A DNA stretch of 64,000 nucleotides from Paucibacter_B soli (GTDB lineage Bacteria > Pseudomonadota > Gammaproteobacteria > Burkholderiales > Burkholderiaceae_C): positions 62,001 to 126,000 of the forward strand of contig NZ_JBBHJW010000013.1 of assembly GCF_037482845.1 (NCBI RefSeq), read 5' to 3'. This document shows positions 53,747-62,656 of the stretch, piece after piece. Made by a program: the position numbers and the translations under genes. The notes under the pieces were generated by a model. The model ran no database searches and was not told where the DNA came from. It saw only the letters and a list, made by a program, of their open reading frames with translations. The stretch's first letter is position 1. Each line of letters opens with the position of its first letter.

Positions 53747-53990
53747 GGTGTTGGGATGCTGGCTGTACGTTGGAGCCCGACGGCCACGTCACGACGCGGT
53801 GCAGGCTGCCCAGGCGAACGGCAAAAAAAGCTGACACGAAGCAGAGCCCATGGCAGTTCGCGCTCCCCGGTGGTCAACCACCTCGGGCCGGCATGGCAAT
53901 GCATGGCGGCCTTCATCGCCAGTCGCGCGAAGGCTGCAGTGTAGCGGACGATTCCCGGCACATTAGGGTTGTGCCGGGTGGGGCAGTACG
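53747..53990 (-). other. glyA leader and transglycosylase downstream region
   Basis: The 243-bp gap contains, on the minus strand, a CCCGGCAC/GTGCCGGG hairpin (53954-53978) just past the transglycosylase stop, a GGTGGT/ACCACC hairpin, and a run of seven T about 80 bases before glyA. I find no glycine or THF riboswitch pattern. The first hairpin lacks a T-run but may mark the end of the upstream transcript. Confidence 0.35.
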
Positions 53991-54809
53991 TCAATGTGCG
54001 AGCGCGATACGCTCATCCGCCACTGCGGGCACCACCGGCTTGGCAACGGGCGGCCGGCCGCTGGCCACCGCCTTGAGCTGCTCGTGCTCGGCCAGCACGC
54101 GGCCGGCATAGCCGGCGTCGTCTGGCAGATTGGCGGCGCCAACGTAATAGCGCAGGCCTTCCTCCACGCCACCGGCGCGCTGGATGCATTCCTTCAGCAC
54201 CTGCACACCGACGCGCAGATTGGTGATGGGGTCGAAAGCGGCGTGGTTGCCGCCGAAGACTTCGTACTTGTCGTCATGCACGCGGGTCATCACCTGCATC
54301 AGGCCCTGGGCGCCCACGGCGCTCTGTGCAAACGGGTTGAAGCCGGACTCGATGGCCATGATGGCCAGGATCAGGGTGGGCTCGACACGGGCGCGCTGGC
54401 CGATCTCGAAGGCCTCCTTGACGAGGCGGCTGACCGGTTCTGGCGCCACCTTGTAGCGGCGCGCCAGCCACATCGCCACGGCGGCCTGCTGGCGCGGCAG
54501 TTCCTTGGGGTCGGTGGCGGTGGCACGGCCGATCGCGTCCGGCTCGGCCAGCGTGCTCAGCATGTCGCCGGAGGCCTCGGCGCGAGCTTCCTGGCGGGCG
54601 TGCAGCCAGCCGAAGACCTCGCCTTCCAGGCGCTGGCGCAAATCGGCCTGGCTGTAGAACACCATCAAGGCAGCAACCAGGGCAAAACCCAAGAGGGCAA
54701 ACGTGTTGTGGCTCACTACCAGCAGACCTTGGCCAATGTCCTTGACGAACAGGGACAGGGCAGCGCCGGTATCGCGGGCCAGGGATATCAGACTTTGACG
54801 CGCTGTCAT
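53991..54809 (-). CDS. Lytic transglycosylase (SLT domain), membrane-anchored
   Basis: The 272-residue protein has an N-terminal membrane helix (TFALLGFALVAALMVFY) and a C-terminal SLT domain with the catalytic Glu in LAIMAIESGFNPFAQSAVGAQGLMQVM, plus the late YYVGAANL motif. It cleaves peptidoglycan in the periplasm. AAAGGAG precedes the start at 54809 by five bases. Confidence 0.88.
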   Translation of the reverse strand: MTARQSLISLARDTGAALSLFVKDIGQGLLVVSHNTFALLGFALVAALMVFYSQADLRQRLEGEVFGWLHARQEARAEASGDMLSTLAEPDAIGRATATDPKELPRQQAAVAMWLARRYKVAPEPVSRLVKEAFEIGQRARVEPTLILAIMAIESGFNPFAQSAVGAQGLMQVMTRVHDDKYEVFGGNHAAFDPITNLRVGVQVLKECIQRAGGVEEGLRYYVGAANLPDDAGYAGRVLAEHEQLKAVASGRPPVAKPVVPAVADERIALAH

Positions 54810-54985
54810 GCGACTCCTTTCTTCTCCGTCCGGCGGCGAGCCCGGGCACAAGGCCAGGGTTCACTGCCCGACAGTGATAATGGGCCGGCTTGTCGCAACG
54901 CGGATCCGGTCGGATCCAGGCGCTACTGCTCGGCGTCCATCGGCAGCGGGGCGTCTGCAAGCTCCCACACTCGCAGACACGGGTT

Positions 54986-55007
54986 ATCCCTGAAGGATCT
55001 CAGGGAT
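54986..55007. repeat. Inverted repeat upstream of ubiD
   Basis: ATCCCTGA and TCAGGGAT form a perfect 8-bp stem around AGGATC, about 15 bp before the candidate ubiD -35. It could be an operator or a transcript end for the left-hand side. Confidence 0.3.
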
Positions 55008-55021
55008 GGGCGGATTCTAGG

Positions 55022-55050
55022 TTGCAAAAATAACCCGTCAAGCTTATGAC
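55022..55050 (+). promoter_or_regulatory. Sigma-70-type promoter for ubiD
   Basis: TTGCAA (55022-55027) and TATGAC (55045-55050) are separated by 17 bases in an A/T-rich stretch, each matching four of six consensus bases. The ubiD ATG follows 25 bases later, leaving a short leader. Confidence 0.55.
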
Positions 55051-55074
55051 TCGGGCCTCTAATTACTATTTGTT

Positions 55075-56646
55075 ATGAAATACAGGGATCTGCGCGACTT
55101 CATGGCCGGCCTGGAGCGCATCGGAGAATTGCGCCGAGTCGACCAGCAGCTGTCGGTCAAGCTTGAAATGACCGCTTTAAGCGACAGAGTATTGCGCGCC
55201 GAAGGGCCTGCCCTGCTGTTCGAACGGCCAGAGGGCTACCAAATCCCAGTCCTCGCCAATTTGTTTGGCACCCCTAAACGCGTGGCGCTGGGCATGGGCG
55301 CCGACAGCCTGGCCGATCTGCGCGACGTCGGTCATGTGCTGGCCAGCCTGAAGGAACCCGAGCCGCCCAAGGGGCTCAAGGACGCGGGTCGGCTGTTGCA
55401 GATGGCCAAGGCGCTGTGGGACATGAAGCCGCAGCTGGTGCGCCATGCGGCCTGTCAGGAAGAGGTGTTCGAAGGGGCGGATGTGGACCTGAAGCGCCTG
55501 CCCATCCAGACCTGCTGGCCCGGCGACGTGGGGCCCTTGCTGACCTGGGGCCTGGTGGTGACGCGCGGCCCGCAGTCCGTGCCGCAGCCGCGGCTGCGCC
55601 AAAACCTGGGCATCTACCGCCAACAACTCATTGGCCGGCGCCAACTCATCATGCGCTGGCTGGCGCACCGTGGCGGCGCGCTGGATTTTCGCGACTTCAG
55701 CCGCGCCAACCCCGGCCAGGCCTTCCCGATCGCGGTGGCCCTGGGCGCCGATCCGGCCACCATCCTGGGCGCGGTCACGCCGGTGCCCGACAGTCTGTCG
55801 GAGTACCAGTTTGCCGGTCTGCTGCGCGGCGGCCGTACCGAATTGGTGAACGCCTCGGTTGGCGAGGCCGGCCGGCTGCTGCAGGTGCCCGCCAGCGCCG
55901 AAATCGTGCTGGAGGGGCATATCCCGCCGGCGCCTAAGGGCTATGTCGGGCAGAGCGAGGACGGCATCGCGCTGAAGGAACTGAACGGCTATCTGCACGC
56001 CCTGGAAGGCCCCTTCGGTGACCACACCGGCTATTACAACGAACAGGACTGGTTCCCTGTGTTCGAGGTGCAGCGCCTGACCCAACGCCGCGAACCCATC
56101 TACCACTCCACCTATACCGGCAAGCCGCCCGACGAACCCGCCGTGCTGGGCGTGGCGCTCAATGAGGTGTTCGTGCCCATCTTGCAGAAGCAGTTCAGCG
56201 AGATCGTGGACTTCTACCTGCCGCCGGAAGGCTGCAGCTACCGCATGGCTGTGATTTCGATCCGCAAGGCCTATCCGGGCCATGCCAAGCGCCTGATGTT
56301 CGGGCTCTGGAGCTTTCTGCGCCAGTTCATGTACACCAAGTTCATCGTGGTGGTGGATGAAGACGTCAATATCCGCGACTGGAAGGAAGTCATCTGGGCC
56401 ATCACCACCCGCATGGACCCAGTGCGCGACACCACCCTGGTGGATCAGACGCCGATCGACTACCTGGACTTCGCTTCGCCGGTGAGCGGTCTGGGCGGCA
56501 AGATGGGCTTGGATGCCACCAACAAATGGCCCGGCGAAACGGCGCGCGAATGGGGGCGCACCATCAGCATGCCGGTCGAGGTTGAGGCGCGCGCCACCGA
56601 ACTCTTCGAACAGTTGTTTTCTTCGAGCCAGGTCAAGCCCGGATAA
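55075..56646 (+). CDS. ubiD: UbiD-family decarboxylase (4-hydroxy-3-polyprenylbenzoate)
   Basis: The 523-residue enzyme decarboxylates the prenylated 4-hydroxybenzoate in ubiquinone synthesis, using prenylated FMN. It starts MKYRDLRDFMAGLERIGELRR and shows GIYRQQLIGRRQLIMRWLAHRGGA, the EIVLEGHIPP region, and the C-terminal VVVDEDVNIRDWKEVIWAI segment, all typical of UbiD. Full length. No ubiX is seen. It stands alone with its own promoter. Confidence 0.93.
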   Translation: MKYRDLRDFMAGLERIGELRRVDQQLSVKLEMTALSDRVLRAEGPALLFERPEGYQIPVLANLFGTPKRVALGMGADSLADLRDVGHVLASLKEPEPPKGLKDAGRLLQMAKALWDMKPQLVRHAACQEEVFEGADVDLKRLPIQTCWPGDVGPLLTWGLVVTRGPQSVPQPRLRQNLGIYRQQLIGRRQLIMRWLAHRGGALDFRDFSRANPGQAFPIAVALGADPATILGAVTPVPDSLSEYQFAGLLRGGRTELVNASVGEAGRLLQVPASAEIVLEGHIPPAPKGYVGQSEDGIALKELNGYLHALEGPFGDHTGYYNEQDWFPVFEVQRLTQRREPIYHSTYTGKPPDEPAVLGVALNEVFVPILQKQFSEIVDFYLPPEGCSYRMAVISIRKAYPGHAKRLMFGLWSFLRQFMYTKFIVVVDEDVNIRDWKEVIWAITTRMDPVRDTTLVDQTPIDYLDFASPVSGLGGKMGLDATNKWPGETAREWGRTISMPVEVEARATELFEQLFSSSQVKPG

Positions 56647-56793
56647 ACCTGGGGCTGTCAGGCCTTGAAAGGGGTCTGGCGCTCACCTACTGTTGGAAGG
56701 CCTTTACAGGCAAAACCTCTGGCGCAGTCTCTGCGCGCCAGGAGCCCTGCGGCAGCTAGCTGCGGAGCCCCAACCGGCGGCGTCAGCCGTCCA

Positions 56794-56830
56794 CCCCTTC
56801 CAGGCGCAGGCTTGGGAGGGGTTTCTATTT
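56794..56830 (+). terminator. Terminator after ubiD
   Basis: CCCCTTCC and GGGAGGGG arms (one G-T pair) are followed by TTTCTATTT. It lies ~150 bp past the ubiD stop and just before the convergent DUF218 gene. The 200-bp gap before it holds a GCAGCTAGCTGC palindrome (56752-56763) and other GC-rich dyads, but no gene. Confidence 0.55.
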
Positions 56831-56849
56831 CTGCTGGTTGTGCTGCCGA

Positions 56850-57656
56850 TCAATGCCCCAGCCTCAGTGCCAGCCATTCGTAGACGGCATAGCGGGTTCT
56901 GGCCAGGCCTTCGCTGGATGGCAGCCAATCCAGCGCTTCGAGCGGGGCATCGGGAGCTCGCAGCCCCACGGGGGCGGCGATCAACTCGACCTGCGCACCG
57001 AAGGCGAGCCGGAAATGATGCAGGGCACGCGGCATATGCTGGACATGGGTGACCAGCACCAGTCGGCGCAGGCCTGTCGGCTTGAGCAAGGCGGCGCTGT
57101 ACCGCGCGTTGTCGCGAGTGTCCTTCGCCTGGTCTTCGAGCCACTGCAGCCGCAGGCCCAACAGCTCGCGGGCATAGGCCTCGGCAAGCTCGGCCTCGCT
57201 CTGGTCTCCGGGCTTGCCGTTGCGACTCAGGCCGCCCGTGAATGCCAGCGGCAGCTGGGCCTGCTTGGCCAGCCAGGCGCCGTAGTTGAGCCGCTCGATC
57301 GACAAGGGCTTGAGCCAGCCCGAGCGGACCTCGGGCACATCCTGGCGCGCCCCGGCGCCCAACACCAGAATGGCGGTGTGCTCTGCCACGCGGGGGTCGG
57401 ACGGGGTCGGCAGCGGCCATTGCAGGGCCGGCACTTGTTCCCCCAGCAGCAGGCGCGCGGCGGTGACGGCGCCGACTTCGGTACAAGACAGCCAGGCCCC
57501 GCTCAGTCCGATGACCAACAAGGCGCGCGCCCAGCCCTTGGCTCGCTGCCGCAGCAGCCAGGCCAGCAAGACCAGGAACAGCAGCGGTGCCGGCGGGAGA
57601 CTGAGGGCTTGCGCCATGCTGCGCAGCCCGCTTGCAAGACTTTCAAGAGCAATCAT
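56850..57656 (-). CDS. DUF218 (YdcF/SanA-like) membrane protein
   Basis: The 268-residue protein has two N-terminal membrane helices (LLFLVLLAWLLRQRAKG, ALLVIGLSGAWLSC) and a DUF218 domain (AILVLGAGARQD, LAFTGGLSRNG, DTRDNARYSAALL, VLVTHVQHMPRALHHF). Members act in envelope biogenesis; the exact reaction is not known. It diverges from the DUF748 gene. Confidence 0.87.
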   Translation of the reverse strand: MIALESLASGLRSMAQALSLPPAPLLFLVLLAWLLRQRAKGWARALLVIGLSGAWLSCTEVGAVTAARLLLGEQVPALQWPLPTPSDPRVAEHTAILVLGAGARQDVPEVRSGWLKPLSIERLNYGAWLAKQAQLPLAFTGGLSRNGKPGDQSEAELAEAYARELLGLRLQWLEDQAKDTRDNARYSAALLKPTGLRRLVLVTHVQHMPRALHHFRLAFGAQVELIAAPVGLRAPDAPLEALDWLPSSEGLARTRYAVYEWLALRLGH

Positions 57657-57724
57657 CGCCGGCAGTATCGCGTAGGCTCATCGCCTCGGGATAATGGTGG
57701 CCGACTCCTGCAAACACGACGCAC

Positions 57725-60700
57725 ATGACCTTGACGATACGCGCCCCCTGGATGAAACGCTTGGGCGCCGCGGTGCTGGCCTTGCTGGGCCTGCTCGTGC
57801 TGCTCAGCTGGGCGCTGCCGCGCTGGATTGAAAGCCGCGGCGTCGAGCAGGCCAGTCAGTTGCTGGGCCGGCCTGTGCACCTGGAATCGGCTCGCTTTGA
57901 ACCCTGGCGCCTCGGCCTGGTGCTGAACGGCCTGCGCATCGATGGCCCGGCCGGCAGCGCTGCGCCGCTCTTGAGCCTGCGCCGCCTGGATGCGGCGCTC
58001 TCGCTGCGCTCGATCTGGCATTTCAGCCCGGTGCTGGCCTCGCTCCAGATCGAGGCGCCGGTGCTGCGCCTGAGCCGGCTCGCGCCGGGCCGCTACGACA
58101 TCGATGACCTGATCCAGCGCTTCGGCACCAGCAGCGCATCGCCCGAGCAGGCGTCGTCGGGCGTCGCGCTCTACAACATCCGGCTCAGCGAGGGTCAGGT
58201 CTTGCTGAACGACGTGCCGGCTGGCGGCCAGCATGCCCTGAGCGAGCTGCGCCTGGACCTGCCCTTCATCTCCACCCTGGAGACCGATGTGGCGGTGCAT
58301 GTGCAGCCGCTGCTGTCCGGCCGGCTGAACGGCGTGCGGTTCCAGCACAAGGCCGATGCCCAGCCCTTTGCCAAGACGCGCAGCGCGCAACTGACGCTGC
58401 ACCTGGACGAGCTCGACCTCAAACCCTATCTGGGCTACTGGCCCAAGGCCTTGCCGGTGAGTCTGAGCCAGGGTCGGGTAGCGGCGGATCTCGCCGTCAA
58501 CTTTGCCCAGCCCGAGGGCAAGCCGCCCAGCGTCTCCATCAGCGGCAGTATTCGCACCCGCGACCTGGCGTTGCAGCAGGGCGGGCAAGTCCTGCTGGCA
58601 TGGCAGGCGCTGACGCTGCTGCTGACCGATGTGCAGCCGCTGGCTCGCAGCGCCAAGCTGGCCGAGCTGAATTGGCAGGCGCCGGTGCTGAAACTGCGCC
58701 GGCGTGCCGACGGGCGGTTGGCCCTGCCGGGGCTGGGGGACGCGTCGGCCCCTGCGCAAGCGCCGTCCACAAGCGATCGGCCCTGGCGCCTGCAGCTGGA
58801 TCGCTTCATTCTGGCCGGCGGGCAGCTTGGCTGGCGCGATGAGAGCAGCAAGCCGGCGGCCGAGCTGGGCCTGCGGGAGCTGAACCTGAAGCTCGCGCGG
58901 CTGCAATGGCCGCTGGCCGGCGAGGCCAGCCTGGAGTTGCAGTCGCTGCTGTCGCCGCCCAACGCCGCCAACGCTACCGAAGCGGCCCGCTTGAGCGCCC
59001 AGGGCCAGCTGCGGCCGGCCGGCCTGGATGTCGACGCGGCGTTGCAAGGCCTGCAACTGGCCTGGGTCGCGCCCTACACGGCGGCGCTCTCGCCGCTCAA
59101 ATTGCAGGGCCTGGCGCGGGCCGAGGCGCATCTGGCCTGGCCTTTCGGCGAAGGCGCTGCGCCTAGCCTCGCGCTGAAGAAACTCAGCCTGGAGGGCTTG
59201 AAGGCCTGGGAGCCCGCTGATGGTCGCGCTGCGCCCAGCCTGCAGTTAGCCTCCGTGCAGCTGGATCAGGCCGAACTGGACCTGGGCAGGCGCAGCGCCA
59301 AGCTGGGCAGGCTGAGCATCGTTGAACCGCGCCTGGCATTGCGTCGGGCGGCCGATGGGCGCTGGAATCCGCAGTCCTGGCAGGTGGCCAGCGCGCCCGC
59401 GCCAGCCGCAGCGCAGGCCTCGCCCGGTTGGACATTCAAGCTTGGCGCCCTGCAACTCGCCAAGGGGCGCGTGAGCCTGCAACAAGATGCGCTGGCGCAT
59501 CCGGTGGAGGCAGAACAAGGCATCCTGGTCGACGAACTGAAGCTTGATCTGGCCGACCTGGCCTGGCCGGCCAAGGCCGGATCGCCCAGGCTGCCGGCCT
59601 CGCTGAGCTTGGCGTTGGCGCCGCTGGGCGGCACCGCGGCCAAGCCTGCCGAGCGCGGCCGGCTCAGCTGGCAGGGCAAGCTTGGCTTGCAGCCATTGGC
59701 CCTGCAAGGCGCGCTGCGCGCCGAGCGCCTGCCGCTGCAACTGCTGGACCCCTATCTGGATCCCCAGCTGGGCCTGCATCTGGCGCATGCGGAGCTGGGC
59801 CTAAAGGCCCAGCTGAGCCTGGCCAGCGCTGCCGAGGGCCTGCAGGCCCAGCTGGATGGCGATCTGCTGCTGGCCGATCTGCGCCTGCAGCAGGCGCGCC
59901 TGCGCGAGGGGCAGCGCGTGCTTGGCGAAGACCTGCTGAACTGGCAGGCACTCAATCTGGCGGGGCTCAGGCTCGCGCTGCAGCCCGGCCAGGAAGCGCG
60001 CGTGCAGGTCGAGCAGGCCAGCCTGAACGATTTCTACGCGCGCCTCATCATCAACGAGGAGGGCCAGTTCAATCTGCGCGACCTCGGCGCGGCCGAGCGC
60101 CAGCAGGTGGCCGCGCAGCTTGAGGCCGCGGCGGCACCCAAGCCCAGCATCAGCGTGGCGCAGACGCGCGTGTTGAACGGCCGGGTCGATTTCAGCGACC
60201 GCTACATCCGCCCCAATTACAGCGCCCGGCTGAGCGATCTGAATGGTGCCCTCGGTGCCTTCAGCTCCGAGCGTAGCGAGATGGCCGAGCTCAAGCTGAA
60301 GGGCCGCGTGGCCGGCACCGGCCTGCTGGACATCGGCGGCCGCATCAACCCCGGCGTCTCGCCGCCCATCATGGACCTGAGCGCCAGCGCCACCGACATC
60401 GAGCTGGCGCCACTCTCGCCCTATGCCGGCAAGTACGCGGGCTATGCGATCGAGCGCGGCAAGCTCTCGACCCGGCTGCAATACCGCATCGAGCCGGGTG
60501 GTGCGCTGCAGGCCGAGAACCAGGTGATACTGAATCAGCTCAGCTTCGGCGAGCGCATCGACAGCCCCGACGCGACCAAGCTGCCGGTGCTGCTGGCGGT
60601 GGCCCTGTTGAAGGACAGGCATGGCGTGATCGACGTCAACCTGCCCATCAGCGGCTCGATCAACGATCCGCAATTCAGCGTCGGTGGCCTGGTCTTCAAG

Positions 60701-61357
60701 CTGATCCTGAACCTCATTGGCAAGGCGCTGACGGCGCCGTTCTCGCTGCTCGCGGGCGGCGGCGGACCGGATCTGAGCCAGGTGGAGTTCGTGCCGGGTG
60801 CGCCGCAGCTCGCCGAGGCCAGCTTGCCGGCGCTGGACAAGCTGGCCAGCGCCCTGCTGGACCGCCCGCAGCTCAATCTCACCGTCACCGCCTACGCCAA
60901 CCCGGCCACCGAAGGCCAGGCCATGCAGCAGTTGCATGTGGAGCGGCTGCTGGTGCAGGAGCGCCGCCGCGAGCTGCAGCGCCAGCAGACCGCGCAGGCC
61001 CAGGCCGATGCCGAGAGCGGCAGCATCAGCCTCAGCGAGGCCGAGCGTCAGCGCCTGCTCAAGCAGGTCTATGGCGCCGCCAAGCTGCCGGGCAAGCCAC
61101 GCAATCTGATCGGCCTGGCCAAGGACATTCCGGCGGACGAGATGCGGGCGCTGCTGGCGGCCGACCACAGGGTTACGCCAGAGCTGCTGCGCCAGCTGGC
61201 GCTGGAACGCGGCGTGGCGGTGCGCGACGCCTTGATCGCCCGCGGCGTGCCCAACGAGCGCCTGTTCCTGGCTGCGCCCAAGCTGGCGTCCCCGGAGGAG
61301 GGCGCCGAGGCCAAGGCCTGGCTGCCGCACGCGGAGCTCTCGCTGGCCGCACAATGA
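57725..61357 (+). CDS. Large AsmA-like DUF748 envelope protein
   Basis: The 1210-residue protein has one N-terminal membrane helix (LGAAVLALLGLLVLLSWALP) followed by a very long beta-rich periplasmic part with repeated LxLxxLxL patterns. The middle carries DUF748 features (VLNGRVDFSDRYIRPNYSARL, VDVNLPISGSINDPQFSVG). AsmA-like proteins of this size are proposed to carry phospholipids to the outer membrane. A C-terminal OmpA-like coil region (ERLLVQERRRELQRQQ) follows. It starts at 57725; 57752 is possible. Confidence 0.85.
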   Translation: MTLTIRAPWMKRLGAAVLALLGLLVLLSWALPRWIESRGVEQASQLLGRPVHLESARFEPWRLGLVLNGLRIDGPAGSAAPLLSLRRLDAALSLRSIWHFSPVLASLQIEAPVLRLSRLAPGRYDIDDLIQRFGTSSASPEQASSGVALYNIRLSEGQVLLNDVPAGGQHALSELRLDLPFISTLETDVAVHVQPLLSGRLNGVRFQHKADAQPFAKTRSAQLTLHLDELDLKPYLGYWPKALPVSLSQGRVAADLAVNFAQPEGKPPSVSISGSIRTRDLALQQGGQVLLAWQALTLLLTDVQPLARSAKLAELNWQAPVLKLRRRADGRLALPGLGDASAPAQAPSTSDRPWRLQLDRFILAGGQLGWRDESSKPAAELGLRELNLKLARLQWPLAGEASLELQSLLSPPNAANATEAARLSAQGQLRPAGLDVDAALQGLQLAWVAPYTAALSPLKLQGLARAEAHLAWPFGEGAAPSLALKKLSLEGLKAWEPADGRAAPSLQLASVQLDQAELDLGRRSAKLGRLSIVEPRLALRRAADGRWNPQSWQVASAPAPAAAQASPGWTFKLGALQLAKGRVSLQQDALAHPVEAEQGILVDELKLDLADLAWPAKAGSPRLPASLSLALAPLGGTAAKPAERGRLSWQGKLGLQPLALQGALRAERLPLQLLDPYLDPQLGLHLAHAELGLKAQLSLASAAEGLQAQLDGDLLLADLRLQQARLREGQRVLGEDLLNWQALNLAGLRLALQPGQEARVQVEQASLNDFYARLIINEEGQFNLRDLGAAERQQVAAQLEAAAAPKPSISVAQTRVLNGRVDFSDRYIRPNYSARLSDLNGALGAFSSERSEMAELKLKGRVAGTGLLDIGGRINPGVSPPIMDLSASATDIELAPLSPYAGKYAGYAIERGKLSTRLQYRIEPGGALQAENQVILNQLSFGERIDSPDATKLPVLLAVALLKDRHGVIDVNLPISGSINDPQFSVGGLVFKLILNLIGKALTAPFSLLAGGGGPDLSQVEFVPGAPQLAEASLPALDKLASALLDRPQLNLTVTAYANPATEGQAMQQLHVERLLVQERRRELQRQQTAQAQADAESGSISLSEAERQRLLKQVYGAAKLPGKPRNLIGLAKDIPADEMRALLAADHRVTPELLRQLALERGVAVRDALIARGVPNERLFLAAPKLASPEEGAEAKAWLPHAELSLAAQ

Positions 61358-61408
61358 GAGCCCCTGCCGGGCGGTGCCGCCCGGCGAACCGAATGGAGAT
61401 CCTGCACC

Positions 61409-61984
61409 GTGGGCCAAGCCGCAAATACCGTGACCGACGAAGCAAACGGCAACGAGCAACTCATCACCGTGGCCGGGGGCTGCTTCTGGTGCCTGGAGGC
61501 GGTGTACGAGCGCGTGCAGGGCGTGCTGGGCGTCGAGTCGGGCTATAGCAATGGCCACGCACAGCAGCCCGCGTACGAGCAGGTCTGCTCTGGCTCGACC
61601 GGACATGCCGAAGTGGTGCGGGTGCGCTTCGACCCGCGGCAGATCAGTCTGCGCGAGATCCTGGAGATCTTCTTCGTGATCCATGACCCGACCACGCTGA
61701 ACAGCCAGGGTGCCGACGTCGGCACGCAATACCGCTCGGGCATCTATTTCCACGATGCCCAACAGGAACAGCTGGCGCGCGCGGTGCTGGACGAGGTGCA
61801 GCATCTGCATCAGGGCCGCGCCGTCACCGAGCTGCAGCCCGAGCGCAACTACTGGCCCGCGGAGGCCTATCACCAGCATTACTACGCGCGCCATCCCGAT
61901 CAGGGCTACTGTGCCTTCGTGGTGGCCGCCAAGGTGGACAAATTCCTGGCCACCTTCGCCCGCCATGTACGCCGCGCTTCCTGA
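61409..61984 (+). CDS. msrA: Peptide methionine sulfoxide reductase A
   Basis: The 191-residue enzyme reduces the S-form of methionine sulfoxide. The catalytic motif GGCFWCLEAV is present, with a resolving cysteine near GYCAF, plus YERVQGVLGVESGYSNGH and RNYWPAEAYHQHYYA. A GTG start at 61409 is used; no signal peptide, so it is cytoplasmic. Confidence 0.93.
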   Translation: MGQAANTVTDEANGNEQLITVAGGCFWCLEAVYERVQGVLGVESGYSNGHAQQPAYEQVCSGSTGHAEVVRVRFDPRQISLREILEIFFVIHDPTTLNSQGADVGTQYRSGIYFHDAQQEQLARAVLDEVQHLHQGRAVTELQPERNYWPAEAYHQHYYARHPDQGYCAFVVAAKVDKFLATFARHVRRAS

Positions 61985-61990
61985 GACCGC

Positions 61991-62656
61991 GTGCGTTCCA
62001 TGATCGAGACCAGGCGGCTGGCCTATGCCTATGCAGGGGGTACGCGGCTCGGCTTTCCCGACCTGTGCCTGCCCGCCGGCGGCCACCTGCTGTTGCAAGG
62101 GCCGTCGGGCTGCGGCAAGAGCACCTTGCTGGCCCTGCTGGCCGGGCTGCTGAGCGCCAGCGAGGGCGAGCTGCGCGTGGCTGGCACCGAGCTGGGCAAG
62201 CTCGGCGCACGGGCGCGCGATGCCTGGCGCGGTCGACAGCTGGGCTTTGTGCCGCAGCGCCTGCACCTCAGCAGCAGCCTCAGCGTGCGCGAGAACCTGG
62301 CCATGCCCTATGTGGCGGCCGGCCTGCCGCCCGATGCGGCACGCAGCGCCAGCCTGATGGCGCGGCTGGGCATTGCCGCGCTGGCCGAGCGTCGGCCGCA
62401 CCAGCTCAGCGTGGGCCAGGCGCAGCGCGTGGCGCTGGCGCGTGCGCTGCTGCGCCAGCCGCGCCTGCTGCTGGCCGACGAACCCACAGCCAACCTGGAT
62501 GACGCCGCCGCCGCCGCGGTGTTGGACCTGCTGACCGAGTCGGCCGAGCAGGAGGGCCTGAGCCTGGTGCTGGCCACCCACGACGCCCGCGTGGCCAGCA
62601 TGATGGCCGCCTTGCCAGGCCTGCAGATACTGCGCCTCGAAGGAGCCGCGGCATGA
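61991..62656 (+). CDS. ABC transporter ATPase (LolD-like)
   Basis: The 221-residue ATPase has Walker A GPSGCGKST, a Q-loop FVPQRLH, a signature LSVGQAQRVALARALL (SVGQ instead of SGGQ), Walker B LLLADEPTANLDD and the switch His in ATHDARV. It pairs with the FtsX-type permease whose ATG overlaps its stop. GTG 61991 is used; ATG 62000 is an alternative. Such pairs handle lipoproteins, lipids or metals. Confidence 0.9.
   Translation: MRSMIETRRLAYAYAGGTRLGFPDLCLPAGGHLLLQGPSGCGKSTLLALLAGLLSASEGELRVAGTELGKLGARARDAWRGRQLGFVPQRLHLSSSLSVRENLAMPYVAAGLPPDAARSASLMARLGIAALAERRPHQLSVGQAQRVALARALLRQPRLLLADEPTANLDDAAAAAVLDLLTESAEQEGLSLVLATHDARVASMMAALPGLQILRLEGAAA

Noticed and set aside
53747..53990. Possible glycine or THF riboswitch before glyA
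   Set aside because: The leader holds hairpins and a T7 run, but I cannot match the conserved aptamer cores.
59801..62581. Minus-strand reading frame of about 926 codons
   Set aside because: Antisense of the DUF748, msrA and ABC ATPase genes, all of which have clear family motifs.
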